Positions 44,901-58,200 of a DNA stretch of 64,000 nucleotides are shown piece by piece. The notes below the pieces were generated by a model, which saw only the letters and a program-made list of their open reading frames with translations, was not told where the DNA came from and searched no databases. The stretch spans positions 127,906,637 through 127,970,636 of the forward strand of contig CM035164.1 of NCBI GenBank assembly GCA_020205615.1. The letters run 5' to 3'. This DNA is from Panax quinquefolius (taxonomy: Eukaryota; Streptophyta; Magnoliopsida; Apiales; Araliaceae). Each line of letters opens with the position of its first letter. Position 1 is the stretch's first letter. Both the position numbers and the translations under genes were made by a program.

Positions 44901-47461
44901 GTAGAAGGTGCAGGTTGTAAAGATTCTGAAAGCTTATTCTTGGAAACCAACTGGGATTTGTTTGCCATCTTTCCTTGCATGAAGGAGCTTCCAACCTCGG
45001 AGGAAACTGTTATTTCAATAATTAAAAAAAATAAAAATTATGAAAAAAAATCTGATAAACTTCTATTTCAGTATTATGAATGTAAGTTTACTGCATCACA
45101 AGATAAAAATACTCCTTGATCAGATAAGCCCTACCGGTAATTAATTGGCTCTCAGCAGGGACCACAGGAATCTGCTCAGTAGGAATTTGCTGGCTTCCCA
45201 CCTCACGTCTAATTGTGCCCACGGCACCAAGGAGCCGTGAATCCTGAGATGACACTAAAACAGGATCAGAAGCAGAGAAGTAGACTCCTGGAGAAGGTGC
45301 TGAAGTCCTAGAAGTGGGGATGTTGCTGGAGGTTTGCATGAGCTGCCCATGTGCTTCCCCACCTACAAAAGCAATAGTGGAGCCAGAGGCTTTGTTTGCC
45401 TCAACTGGGGAATTAAGTGGCGGTGGACCCTCCAACTTAGTAACGTCAGTGACTGCGGCTGCAGCCACAGACTGGTTATACCCACCTCCTGCAGACCAAT
45501 GGCCAGCTTGTACAACACTAGTATTCTCAGAAGATATACCGAAAGGGCCATCAGTAATGACAGTTGTAGAGCTGCAAACAATTTGAAGGGGGGAAAATGA
45601 AAAAAGAAAGCATAGCTTACGAGAATTCATATAATATTATAACTATCTATTTATTATTGACAAAAGAAGACTTGAACAAGTTCAGCCAACAGGTTTTATA
45701 TTAAAATGCAATTTAATGTAAACATGTAGCATAATTGAAAGAGCAGTACCTTGCAACAGATGCTTCTTTATTCTTGATATCGTGAGAGTTAGGCTGTGTT
45801 GAGACGCCAACACTCTCCTCTGGAACTTGATTGGTTCCATTTTCTTTTCCAGAGGCAGAGTTCCGACCACCACCAGCATCTGACAAAACAAATACATGTA
45901 ACCAAAATTAGCAGTGGGTGTGCATGCAATGATATATTAATTAATAGCCATGCACAATTAGATCAGCTCTATTCCATTTGGAAATCATAGTAGCCATAAA
46001 AGACCCCATTTTAAAACAAAGCTAACCAAAAGAGAGAGGTGCACTTCCTCCTGAAAGATAAAGCAGATGGTACAGCCCAAAAATACCAATGTAAATGCTA
46101 AATACACTTATAAAAAGTTGGTAAAAACATGACACTAAAAAGCAACATAACCCAATTCCACAAGTTGGAAAGGCAACCAAATTTATAGGATTGTAAGTAA
46201 GGGAATCAAAACAGTAAATTACCATGAGACGCGTAACGAGATGGATAGTTCCCCCGACCACCTCTATTCCCTCGCCCCTGCATGCCAGGTTTCCACCTTG
46301 ACTCTGCAGAATCCTTGTTCACATTCTGCAAAAATATAAACATTGAACTATTTGCAGTACTGCTAGAGCAGACAAAGTGGATTACAAGATAGACTAAGAG
46401 AGAACTATTCCATGCAAATTTTAAGGTGCTTAAAAGCCAATAAGGGAAAAAAAAAATATGAACACATGAACTGTTAAAAAAACCAATAGAATAACCAACT
46501 CTTCACAATTCATGATTGTATATACATGCAAAGATAAAGGAACAGCTTAGCTAGAAAAACATAAGAAACACATGTTATTAGCCTGATTGTTGCAACATGA
46601 TTCTGGAACAGGAATGTCTAGCACCTTGTTCAGGAATATACCAGGCCTTTTAATCAGTTTTCTCATGTTATTTGATACACATTGGTCAAAGAACTTTTCT
46701 TTTTATAAGTACACAGTTGTAGTATAACTTGGTGCATAAATCAGTGATTCTTTACTTATGACTCATAGAAGAACCTTACCTCTTTTTTCCGATCACGTTT
46801 CCTTCTGACTTCATGAAATGTATCTGCGAGCATAAAATCAATCAGTTGTCATTTTATAACAAAAAGGGAAAATTTTGCCCAAAATATACAGCCACTACAC
46901 TGGAATGCAGGACTCAGTAACAAATACTCCATATATAGACTATCGAGAAAAAACATCATTAGCATCAATGTAAAATCAGTAAGATCTTAATCTTGCTATT
47001 CAATATCAAAGAAAAAGTCCAAATAATTCACACTTTTATAGCCTTGAAATCCACTTCTTATAATAAAACCAGAAGGGGTTTTCCTGATATAGCTGTGGAA
47101 AAAGGTCAGCTTTCAGAAAATAACAACAGTGAACCTATGAAAACCCCAACTCAACTTACTATAAGCAAAATATAAATTACAACATAGACACAACCAAAAC
47201 ACTCAAAACCAAATCCTCAAATGAAAACATAGATCAACATAACATGTGGAAATCAAGATAAAAAACAAACAGCATATAGATGGAAATAGAGAACAAACCC
47301 TGGAGAAGGAGCTTCTGGGTGGTCTCGTTGGGATCCATATTACATTCCTTGAGCATTATATATATCTCCTCATCACTGTGGCTGCCCGCGATCTCCTTTA
47401 TGTTCTGGATCATCTTCTTCATACTGCTTGGAATTGAAACCCTGCCTCCTCCGCTGCTCAT
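38994..47461 (-). CDS. GBF-interacting protein 1-like (GIP1-like), 11 coding exons
   Basis: Exons (minus strand): 47299-47461, 46780-46823, 46223-46325, 45750-45879, 45135-45571, 44824-45006, 44004-44382, 43361-43664, 42968-43129, 41094-41585, 38994-39284. All junctions use GT-AG and all phases match, giving 895 residues with no stop. Residues about 1-69 form the DUF1296 (GIP1 N-terminal) domain: IPSSMKKMIQNIKEIAGSHS, a UBA-like fold, then FHEVRRKRDRKK. The middle is Ser/Pro/Gln-rich. The C-terminus has the family blocks TGPTPLVTQAAG, HYPTNYIPYGHYFSPFYVP, YKPGSN and HPAQPVTAAAVHPLLQQSQ. Family members bind G-box bZIP factors (GBFs) and stimulate their DNA binding in the nucleus. Its exact ancestry among paralogues is not decidable here. 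No lesion is seen. Confidence 0.93.
39308..39790. repeat. Three-copy direct repeat in GIP1-like intron 10
   Basis: ACCACCTCTGTAAAACGC begins copies at 39308 and 39438 (130 bp apart), and a diverged copy starts at 39619. Copies two and three also share the GGTTCCTAC...GAGGTGTAC...GGAATAT tail, so the full unit is about 180 bp and copy one is shortened. Copies one and two are almost identical, suggesting a recent slip or recombination. Confidence 0.85.
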
Positions 47462-47730
47462 CTTTACAATCTAGCTGTATGTATATATATCTGTGTATAT
47501 GAATATAATGTCTGTATAACAAAATATAGAGGGATACAGAATGATTTGAAGGTGGAGAGATGGAGTTCGATTCAATTGGAGAAATGGGGTGATGAAGATA
47601 GAAAGAATAAAAGGCTTTGGGGAGGGTTTTGAATTGATCTAATTTTCCAAGTTTGTGGAGAGAGAAGCAGAGGAAAAGAGAGAGAAACCGGGAGAGAAAG
47701 AGAGGAGGGAGAGAGCAAATATGGAGACTA
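47462..47730 (-). promoter_or_regulatory. Predicted leader of GIP1-like gene with CT-rich tract
   Basis: Upstream of the ATG at 47461, plus-strand 47650-47720 is almost pure GA repeats (CT-rich in gene sense). CT-rich tracts near the transcription start are common in plant genes. The transcription start itself cannot be fixed. Two open frames here are low-complexity by-products. Confidence 0.5.
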
Positions 47731-48448
47731 GTGTTTTGTTGTTGGAGTGTAGGTCTTTTTGGTTTTTCCCATATATCATTCATTTTATTTTTCAAGTTTC
47801 ATTTTTTTCCTCTAATTTTTTACTTTTTTAAACCCAAATTTCTACTTAAGGTGGTCTCAAATAATTTTTTTAAAAAAAGAGATATATTTATTATTTTGAA
47901 CTTAAATTCTAGCCAAAATTAGTTATGACAAGCTAGATATTCACCTATCTTATCAAAAAATTATTTAAACGTATTTTACTCTCGTAATAAATCGATCAAA
48001 ATACATCATTTGCTTTATTTAACAACTCAAACGCAAAATATATATATATATATACACATAATTATAATTATGAGAGTATATAAATTTCTATTTGATATAA
48101 AGTTGTATAAAACTACTACTATTATTATGATATGATGATGATTTTTTACGGAAAAATATAAGTGATTAATTACCTCTCTATTTCTCATTTTGTAAATACT
48201 CTTAATATTTTGAAAATAATTGTACTTAAATATTTTTAAAGTTAATTTCCAATTTCTTTATCGATCAAAATAAATTAATCATAATCTAAAATTATTTTTA
48301 AAATTCTACAATTTATGTATAAATATTTATAATTTATAAATTTAAATCAAATTTGGATTTTTTTTTATAAAAAAACTAGTGAATTGACTTCGTGAAGTGA
48401 AAAATGAAAATTCTGTTGAACAGCTACTACAATGTTATTTTATTACAT
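47731..48448. other. AT-rich intergenic upstream of GIP1-like gene
   Basis: Very AT-rich, with a short (TA)n tract near 48038-48054. No gene, TIR or LTR boundary was seen. Confidence 0.5.
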
Positions 48449-48690
48449 AACTAGTTGGGTCCCGTGCTTCCGATATTATATGGACAGTGAGATTTATTTC
48501 AAATTTTGAACGTCCCTAATTTATTCAGTGAGCTGAAAATTCAAAATTATTTGTATTTTATTAAATAGATAGATAGATGTATTTTATTAGATAGATATAT
48601 GAACGATGAGATTTATCCCAAACTTTGAACGGCCCAGATGATTTATTGAGTGAGCGGAAAATTCAAAATTATTTATATTTTATTAGATAG
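48449..48690. repeat. Dispersed repeat, copies 2 and 3 (CTAGTTGGGTCCCGTGC family)
   Basis: Copy 2 begins AACTAGTTGGGTCCCGTGC at 48449 and runs to about 48560; copy 3 (about 48590-48690) repeats ATTTATCCCAAACTTTGAAC and the TTATTGAGTGAGCGG block, separated by GATA-type short repeats. Related to 25061-25190. Confidence 0.7.
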
Positions 48691-48976
48691 ATTTTATTAG
48701 ATAGATTAGCTATATACTATGTGCAATGCAAAATGTACCATCCCCTTTCCAAAATAAAAAGAGAGATTATCCAAAACATAACATAATAATAAGGTTTTAA
48801 ATCATAAAAGAATAATCTTTATAATAAATAAATATCAAAAGGCAAATCATACTAAATGCCAAATCGACTCGAATCATAATCCCAAATATTAAATTCAACT
48901 CAAAAGAATTGATGTATCATCGTCTAAACATAATATCTAAACTATTTGGAAAGAAGAAAGCTCCCATCACAATGTC

Positions 48977-51399
48977 TGTAAAACCCCAACTTTTTGAATA
49001 AAGATGAATTTTTTATAAATATTATTTTTGAATATTATGGAGTGAAATTAATATAATAGTTGTGGGTAATATTTATAAATTTTGCAAAAATCGCAAAGAA
49101 GTTGTTATATAATATTCGATTGGTTTAATATTAGTTTTAACGGGAATATTCGACATGGCCAAGACAATCATTGGTGGACCCTATAACGGATTATTGTCGG
49201 ATTGAGAAAACGACAAAAATAATTCATGAAAATAACGGCGGAAGTTTTACTTAATCATTGAAACACCCGTTGTTAAAGAAATGCGATACTGGCGTGGTTG
49301 CGTAGTAGCACGATATTAATTATTGATGCTTAAGTGATAAATCATTCACTCGGTTTTGTTGGTATTATTAATGTAATAATCTGAGAATTTTTTTTATATA
49401 AAATGAATACTTTTATAAAGTTATTCTATAAATAGAATATATTATATTCTATTATGATAAGTGTTATAAATAATATGCATAGTATTTTGTATAGTAAAAT
49501 CTTTTTATATAAAGCGAAATACTTTTATAAAGCTATATATTTTATTAGACAATAATTAGAATATATTATATTTTATTATACATAGTGTTTGCATAAATAG
49601 TGCTGCATAGTGTCTGCGTAATAAAATCTTTTATAAAGTTATTCTTTTATTAGATTATAAATAGAATATATTATATTTTATTTAAAAGATCTTGCTTTAA
49701 ATATGGATGTCGATTTAAAGTAAATCAATCTCGGCCAGCTTAATGAGTTAGTTACTTATGCATTCTATTTTTCTATAAATAGAAGCTCATTCATTCATTA
49801 TTTTCTTACAAATTCAACTTGAAACTACAGAGATAAACTATAGAGAGAAAGAAGAAAGTATTATGCTAATTCATTACTTATATATCCAAACTTTTCTTCT
49901 TAAGGTAGGAATATTATTTGTTATACTTCGTAAGGGTGTTATTCTTTCTTATTCATGAAGAGAATTGTTGTTATTCAATTTCTTATTATTACATTGGAAT
50001 AACTTTGTATACGCTGATCACCCTATACTTGGTGACATTCTTCTATTATTACTGCTTTGAACATCCATCACGTGTGTTTTACACCGACTGGTTAAAATCT
50101 TTATTATTATTCCGTTGGAACATCACATGTCATGTTTTTACACCGGACTGGTTAAAATCTTATTATTATTCATTTGGAACATCTTGTCATGTGTTTTACA
50201 ATTTAACCTAGTTCCGCCTTTTATTATTCTCTGTTGGAACATTACGTGGGTGCGAATTTCACTGACACGGTTCCGTTATTATTATTCTCATTGGAATAAC
50301 TTTTCTGTCTTAAGATACCGCATGCATGGTGATTTCTTTTGTTATTCCATTCTTTATTATACTTTCGGTTGGTTAAAGTTTTGACTTATATACTCCATGA
50401 AATTAGTAGAATATCCTTGATATTTAAGGCTTCATCCATATCTTTTCATGGAAATATTCTTCTGATCATTCTTGAATTTTACTCTACAAAACAATGTCGT
50501 GTTGACAATTTGGACGTTAATAATTCTGGATAAAATAATTTTTGAACTTGTTTTATTGAATTCTTATATCATTGTCATCATCCTCATATTTATATTTTGT
50601 TGAAAGTCATCTGTGGCACCGTAGTGCATAGATGGACTTGGTATGATTATGACCGAGGGATTATTCGATTAATCATGGCCAATAATGTTACAAATGATGT
50701 GGTAAAAGTTCTCATTGGCTGTGTAGTGCATTGATGGACGATTGTTGGCATGATCATGACCATTAATGAATACACAAATATTCTTGGCCGTAGTGCATGG
50801 ATAATTGTGGTGCGTGATACTAAAGAATATCCTTGGTAGTAGTCTGATGGTGATTCGATGATGTGGAATATTTATTAAGTCGAGTCTCGTGCGATAATGA
50901 TGATGAAAAACCTTTTTAATCATAAAAGATAGTAGATTTTATTTTCTACTTGACTCTTTTAATGGATTGTTTGTTCATTGCAGTTAAACTTGATATTTAT
51001 TATATTTTATCGGTTTAACATTGTTGGAGACTAATGATAATTTATTACGCATTATCTTAGTCATAATATTTCTTCTTGGGCTAGTTGAGCTCACCCTTCC
51101 TTTCAATCGTTATTCTCTTGAAATGAGAATATAAATTTGGGGCGAGTCGAGGAGCGGAGTGATGGTCGAGAGGATAGCATTAGTAGTCCTCACTACTCGT
51201 GAAATAGTGTGATAATAATTGTAATGAGGACTCCTTTTGAGTTTGTATAATCTAGTAGATAATATTTGTATTCAAACTCACAGTTTATATTTTGTCGTAT
51301 TATACCACGACAGTTGTATTAATGTAGTTATATTTGAATTACATACCATGTATCCGGCGACCCAAGATGGGTGATGTATACCTAATTTTGGGGGCGTCA
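48977..51399 (+). repeat. 5' LTR of plus-strand gypsy element (about 2.4 kb)
   Basis: Starts TGTAAAACCCC and ends GGGGGCGTCA, followed after four bases by a TGGTATC primer-binding site. The solo LTR at 13097-15560 is the same family, but blocks of small indels separate them. The central part is rich in TTATTATT(C) runs and CATCAC-type repeats. The 3' LTR is not in the window because the element is interrupted at 55245. Confidence 0.88.
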
Positions 51400-51403
51400 C
51401 GGT

Positions 51404-51421
51404 TGGTATCAAAGCTTAAGG
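51404..51421 (+). other. Primer-binding site, plus-strand gypsy element
   Basis: TGGTATCAAAGCTTAAGG, close to the complement of initiator tRNA-Met (TGGTATCAGAGC). It confirms the element's orientation and LTR boundary. Confidence 0.8.
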
Positions 51422-51589
51422 ATATGATCCACAGCTAAGATGTGAGACTAGAACTAGGAGGGAGAGATGGGGAATTCCTTCATTAGTAGGACCTACTTAA
51501 ATTTATTTTGTATTTAAATTGGTTGGTCGAGTTTAGAGATGTTATGTTACATGTCAATTAACCTTTGTTTTGTGGCGATGTCTCGAAAA

Positions 51590-52735
51590 TGACATCCAAA
51601 ATGTTGAGAATAAGAATGGAGCACAAGAGACCGTTGAGTCTCCACATATCAATAATCGAGAGAATGTGCATCGAGAAGGCGACAATCCTCATGCAAACAA
51701 CAACAACGACGAAATGATGAATGATGGATTGTTCGGAGGCTTTATCTGATTCAATGCAACAATGAAAGCGAGCGAGCTCCTGTCCAAAATGTAGGTGGAA
51801 ATCTCGAAACTCTCGGGGCGGTCACCAAGCTAAGCGATTCGTGGAGCTGGGACCACCGGAGTTTAAGGAGAGCAAAAACCACTTATGGCATAAGCTTAGA
51901 TAAAACATATCACCAAGATATTTGATGTCTTGGGATGCTCCGAAGAAAAAAAGTTTCCTTCACGCCTTTACATTGCGCGGAGGCGGATTCTTGGTGGGAA
52001 TCGGTAACACGTACTCGACTCTACTGCGTCTTGAAGATGTCTTGGGAGAAGTTCGAAGAATCGTTCAACGACAAATACTTTCCCAAAGTATTCGTCACAT
52101 GAAGGAGGTGGAGTTTATCAAATTGGAGCAAAACAATATGGCCAGTGTACGCAATACGAGGCAAAATTTGCGGAGTTATCCCGGTTCGTCCCCACTTGGT
52201 GGATAATGAAGAGAATGAATGGCGAATGTTTTTAAGAGGTTTGAAGTAGAGATCGTCGACATCTTATTTTCATAAATTGTGTTTGTATTCGGATGTTGTA
52301 AATAGGGCTTAGTTGGTGGAAGCGCGATAACAAGTCAACGAACCAAAAAGAAAGCGGTACCAAAAATGATAATACCGATGAAGGCGATCATCGAGCGGTG
52401 ACAACAAGTGTGGAGAGAATAATAACCGGGCGAAATGGTAACCACTTGATGGTAATCGGGGCCAAAACAATAAGAATGGACATTTTAAGAAGAGAGATTC
52501 AACAATGATGGAAAGACGCGTCGACCAAGACCAGTTGTTAAGGAAGGAGAAAGACCACTATCATATGCTTCAAATGAGGAGGGAGGACACATCGGTCAAA
52601 TTGAGCGATGTCGTCCAAAGCGTGTTATAATTGTGGAAGAAGGTCACTTAGCCCTATTTTGTCGTTCATCAAAGACAAATTCAACTAGGATGGAGGCACC
52701 AAAGGTCATCCCAAAAAATTCAAAGCCGATGGTCT
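51590..52735 (+). pseudogene. gag remnant, plus-strand gypsy element
   Basis: The capsid region includes a frame at 51922-52206 with RHMKEVEFIKLEQNNM, matching the MKEVEFIRLSENNMAV block of unit B and thus a conserved gag segment. Near 52615-52660 a CYNCGR piece marks a decayed zinc knuckle. Many frame breaks prevent a full-length reading. Confidence 0.65.
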
Positions 52736-52739
52736 GAGG

Positions 52740-55244
52740 AGGCGTTTGTTGTGACCTCCCGAAAAGTAAGAACCCGAATGAGGTCATCACGGGTAAGCTT
52801 ATCATAAACTCTGGCGAAGTCTACACTTTATTTGATCTGGGGTTCTACCCGTTCTTTTATTTCTCTACTTGCGCTCAACGATTAAATTTGACTCGGAGAA
52901 ATTAGACTTTGACTTATCTGTGGAAACTCAGTTGGGAGAAACCTTCATTACATCCACGGTTTATAAGTCTTGTTTGGTTGAAGTTGGTACCCACGCATTA
53001 CTGTCGATCTTATTGCATTAAAAAACTTGCATTTGATGTAATTCTAGGGATTGATTGGTTAACTACTCATCATGCAAAAATTGATTGTTTTCATAAGGTT
53101 GTTAGCTTTCATATTCCTAATCGACCTATTATGCGAATTCAAGCAACCAAACCATTAAAATCAATCACCGTCATCTCGAGCCACAAAGCTATTCGTTTAT
53201 TGAAAAAAAAATGATGTCAAGCTTTCTTAGCTAGCGCGTGTCACAAATCTAAACAAAAATACGTCGGTTTGAATAATATTTCTATTGTTAATGAATTTCT
53301 GACGTATTCCACGAAGAACTTCTGCCCTACAACTAGGCGTGAAATTGAATTTTGTATCGACCTTGAACGGTACAAAACCCATTTCTAAATCCCATGTCGA
53401 ATGGCTCTATTGAACTTCGTGAGTTAAAAACTTCAACTGCATGAATTGTTAGACATTGGCTTTATTAGTCCCAAGTACTTCTCCTTGGGGTGCTCCTGTT
53501 TACTATTCGTGAAGAAGAAAAAGATGGGAGTATCGACTTTGTATTGATTATCGGGAGTTGAATCATGTCACCATCAAAAATAGGTACCCATTACCACGTA
53601 TTGATGACTGTTTGACCCGATTCAAGAGAGCCAAATTCTTTTCAAAGATTGATCTTAGTTAGGATATCACCAATTGAAGATTAGAACCGATGACATTCCA
53701 AAGATTGGCTTTCAAAACTTCGATGCGGGCATTTTGAATTCTGAGTCGTATCCTTTGGATTGACTAATGCTCCTAACGCCTTCATGGATATGATGAACCA
53801 GAGTATTTAAGGAATATTTAGATCACTTTGTGGTCGTCTTTATTGACGACATCCTTATTTAGCCGTGAAGATCATGAGCAGCGACACTTGAAACGATACT
53901 CCAAAAACTTCGTGAATATAAGCTTTATGCCAGTTGAAGAAATCGCGAGTTCGGCTTGAGGAAGTAGCATTCCTTGGGCACGTGGTATCAAGTCATGGAA
54001 TATCTGTTGACCCAATAAAGATTGAAGCTATTCAAAGTTTGGGAGCAACTTCAATCGATGACCAAAAATCGTAGCTTTCTTGGCTTAGTTGGTTATTATC
54101 GGAGATTTAGTAGAAGGGTTTTCTAAAAATCGCTACTCCACTAACTTCGGTGACTCGGAAAGATCTGAAAGTTCGGTTGGAGGCGAGGAATGTGAGAAGA
54201 GTTTTCAAGAACTTCGAGAGAGACTCATTTCATTACTGCTACGACAATACCATCCGGTTCGGAGGATTTTGTCATCTACAAATGATGCTTGAGCGAAGGG
54301 GTTAGGATGTGTTCTCATGCAATGGGAAAGTCATAGCCTATGCCTCACGACAACTCAAAGAATATGAGAGGAATTATCCTACTCGTGATCTAGAGTTGGT
54401 AGTATTTGTTGTCTTCGCACTAAAGATTTGGAGGCATTACTTGTATGGGGAGAAAGTGGAGATCTTCTGAATCATAAAAGCCTCAAATATTTCTTCACTC
54501 AAAAGGAACTCGACATGCGACAACGACGTTGGCTTGAATCTGATGAAAGATTATGATCATACTATCCAATACCATCCTGGAAAAGCGAACATGGTAGGTG
54601 ACACATTGAGTAGAAGATCATATCGCGAATGCGAGTGCAATATTGTCAATGAAAGCCCATTTGTATGACTTGCAAAGGATGGAGATAGAGATAAAGACTC
54701 AGGGGACCCACGTGATGATGGCAAATATCACGAGTAGAACAAACTTTAATTGATAAAATTAAATCGCTTTCGATTCTGAGATCCAGAAGGCGATGCGTAT
54801 AAGGAAGAAAGTCTGATAAAGGCGCGATCTTAGGAAGCGAAGAATCGATGAAGAAGGAATACTTGAGTCGACTCAGGACTTTGTGTTCTAACGACCACGA
54901 TTTAAAGTATAAAATCATGATGGAGCGCAACACACCAGCTTTCAATCCATCACAGGAGTACCAAAATGTATCGTGATCTTGACATACATTTTGGTGGGGC
55001 AATATGAAGAGAGAGATAGCGCTGTTTATCTCAAGGTGTCTAACGTGTCAACGAGTCAAAGCGGAGCATCAAGTACCAAAAGGTCCATTGCAACCACTTA
55101 AAATTCCATAATGGAAGTGGGAGCACATTAGCATGGATTTCGTTACTGGTCTTTCCAAAGTTTCTCAAGGTATAGATGCGATTTGGGTCATTGTTGATAG
55201 ATTGACCAAGTCTGCTCATTTCTTATCGATACGAGAAACTTATA
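52740..55244 (+). pseudogene. pol remnant: protease, RT, RNase H, partial integrase
   Basis: The protease-region frame 52909-53214 contains VILGIDWLTTHHAKIDCFHK. RT landmarks are the [22 protein letters not shown] stretch near 53545-53605 and a VVVFIDDIL active-site box near 53826-53858, followed by VGYYRRF-type thumb sequence near 54088. RNase H follows, ending in an LSRRS motif near 54610. The zinc-binding part of integrase (CLTCQRVKAEHQ near 55040) and the first part of its catalytic core end at 55244. Several frameshifts separate these blocks. Reverse transcription and integration functions are lost in this copy. Confidence 0.8.
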
Positions 55245-58200
55245 TGTCAGGAATAAATATGTGAATGATATTCCTATTTAATATATGATTTGATTATGAT
55301 ATATATATGAATGAATATGCAAGTATGCTTGTATGAAGAAAAGTTGTAAAGTCCTTTGATAGATAATAGAAATATATGTACAAGGACTTAGAATGAATTG
55401 ATCAAATATGTTAGGTTGATCCTACATAAAAGCAAAACGACTTTGTGAAGTCCTTAAAAAGAAATGATGTACAAGGACTATAAATATAGAAAGATCAAGC
55501 ATGTTAGGTTGATCTTATGTTGTAATAGATAGAACATGTCGATCGTCGAGCACTTTGCACAAAAGTCGTGATGCTGCGGGAGAGTCGAGTCGACTCGGGA
55601 GCTATCGAGTAGAAATATGAGTATGCAAGATAGTGAGATCTCGGGTTTGTAGACTTCGGGGAAGCGAAGAAGGATCGTAGTGTGTGGAGAAGAGCTTCCT
55701 CGGGATCGTGGTGTCTTTGAGGAAGTCATGTTCGAAATCGTGAGAGACGACTGCCTACAATGAAGAACGACCGTCTCGCCGAAGCAGTATGAAACGTAGA
55801 CTACACTCGAGTCGTAGAGTCTAGCGATGCAAAAGCCAAGACAAGGATCGTGGCTACACTCTAAGATCGTAGAGTCCATTTGAATGAATGCGAGAGATCG
55901 TAGTCGGGCAAGATCGATAAAAAGACAACAAGAAAGGCGTAAATCGTAGAGTATCAAGATCTCGATCTCGGGATCGTAGTGTCTGCACTGGCCGGCTGAA
56001 TTGTAGAGTGCGAACTACGACTCCAAAAGAAGTGCTCACAATGCTAAGTCGGGATCGTAGAAGCGGATACGGTTCTCAACGAATGAGCACTCCCGAGAAT
56101 ATCCAAAGTGCGAAGCCTCCGGTTGGCACTTCTGAAGATCTGAATCCACGATAAAGGAAACCAGAGAGCACTCAACGAATGACATGCGAAAGCTAGCGGG
56201 AGAACTAAGCTACAATCCAATCGGCATTAAGATTGAGTTGAAAGGCCATTCGTGATGAAGTCTTCCACAAGATGATTGAAAGAAGACTTGATGGTGACTA
56301 AGAAAAAGTCGACTAATGCGATTCTTGACAAGAAGAGCGAAGACAACGACCTTGGAAGTAACCAAGATCGTAGTGTTTGCCAAACAAAGAAGGGATGATG
56401 GAAAGTGAACCAGATATCTTGGTCACCTCTGAAAAGCAAGGCTAAAGTGATTAAGTCTTAAGTGTCGGATCATTGATGATAAGTAAGCGGGAGATCACAA
56501 GAGAGAAAGTAAAATGGACACACCACAAATCAAGTGTTTTAATATTGAGAGGGACCAAGACAAGAATCGGGCCCATCGATGTCGAGAAGCGTCAAAAGCA
56601 AATAGAAGTATTGAAGCAGCTGTATAATCTGAGGAAGGGGTGTTCTACATTGAAGATCCAATTAACACTCTTCCGGATCGTAGTGTTAACTCTACCAACC
56701 AACGAGCAACACTTAACAAGACACTACGATCGAGTCCTTGAAGACGTGCATTAGAATCGTAGAGTTCGAATACACGAAGACCAAGCATTGACAACGGTTC
56801 AATTTGAAGAGTAATATTCAACAAGTTGCTTATTGAGAGCATCAATGCAAAGGACAACCTCGATCTAGAAATCGGAAGAGATAAAGTCTTTAACTTTTGC
56901 CCCAGACAAGTAAAAGTGATACATCTAACGAGCCGGTGAAGCAATGAAGCTGCGATGTCGGAAAAAGTATGACATGTCACATCAAGCGATCTACCTCAAG
57001 CAACTCGAGATCTGCGAAGACATTTGAATAGCTTCAAACCGCCAGCTTCTTTCAACGGAAGAATTGGGAAGATGTATAAATGTAGAAGAGTTTCAAAGAT
57101 CAAAGGCTGCTTTGGAGTTATGAGTTTTGGAGAGAAGGTGGACTGATCAAATCAAGTGATAGTGAGTCCAGAGGCTCACTCTACGATCCACCAAGAACAC
57201 TCAAAAGTTAGATCAAGCAAGAAGTAGAAATGTGAGTTCTACTATGTAGAAGTGAGAGCTCTACTACATGAAGAGTGTTACGACTGCCGAGAGAAAAGAA
57301 GAGCATCATGCCATCCGGATGTCCATCATGGGAAGACTCTAAAATACAATGACAGAGAAGAGCTTACGGTCGACTTAACTTAAGTTCATCGTGGGAAGGC
57401 ATCGAGTAGCAAAGGAGATCACAAAAGCTATCTTGGTTTCAAGCATGAAAAAGCTTTTAAGTACCTTGTAGAAGAGCTTACAGTCATCTTAGAAGCCTCT
57501 CATGTACAGCCATCAAGTACCAAGGAGAATGATCTTCAAGGCAGTTCATCAAGGGGTCATCCGGAGTAGTTAAGCAACCTAAAAAAGTGAGCATCATGCA
57601 ACACTCAACTAACTTCTTCAAGGATGATCGAAGCCAAGTATTAGGGATAGAAGATGTTGAGCATGAAGACATCTTAGCGACTCAAGACCAACTCCAACAA
57701 CAACAAACAAACAACTCAACGAAGCCCGGGCTCTGAGGGTCCTTGTCCAGAGGACTAAATGAAGCAGGGCCAAAGGGTCCTTGTCCAGAGGGGCTAAATA
57801 AAGCGAGGGCCAAAGGGTCCTTATCCCGGAGGACTAAACAAAGCGAGGCCAAAGGGTCCTTGTCGAGGAGGGATTAAGCGAAGTTCCAAACTGCTTTGGG
57901 CTTGAAGAGTTCTAGGGAACTAGAAGAGTCCCAAGGTTCTTTGGCCTTGAAGAGTTCTTAGTGAATCAAAGTCCCAAGGTCACGGCCTTGAAGGAATCGT
58001 AGAGATTCGAGTCTTGCCCTTCCTTGGTGGAAATCCTGCTTTAGTTGAAAGCGGAAAGAGTGGATTATGAGCTTGAGTCTCTCGAACCACTTAAAACCTC
58101 TTGTGTCTTTTACATTATGTCATTTACATTATGTCTATAAGCTATAATAAGCTATGTATGTTTTAGCTGCTTACAACTAAACCTTGATGAATGAACATCA

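Larger units (their letters stand above)
51404..55244 (+). mobile_element. Ty3/gypsy element body, truncated in integrase
   Basis: Order: PBS, gag (about 51590-52720) with a zinc-knuckle piece (CYNCGR) near 52622, protease, reverse transcriptase, RNase H, and the N-terminal part of integrase. Integrase ends within the [13 protein letters not shown] region at 55244, where a new LTR begins. This is the richer relative of units A and B: it keeps the RT and RNase H parts that they lost. Frames are broken many times. Tekay/Del-like lineage is inferred from the PBS, domain order and 2.4 kb LTR. Confidence 0.85.

Noticed and set aside
54646..55957. Minus-strand ORFs of 118 and 159 codons
   Set aside because: They lie antisense to the gypsy integrase and across the LTR start; no recognisable domain, and they overlap the ATCGTAG motifs.
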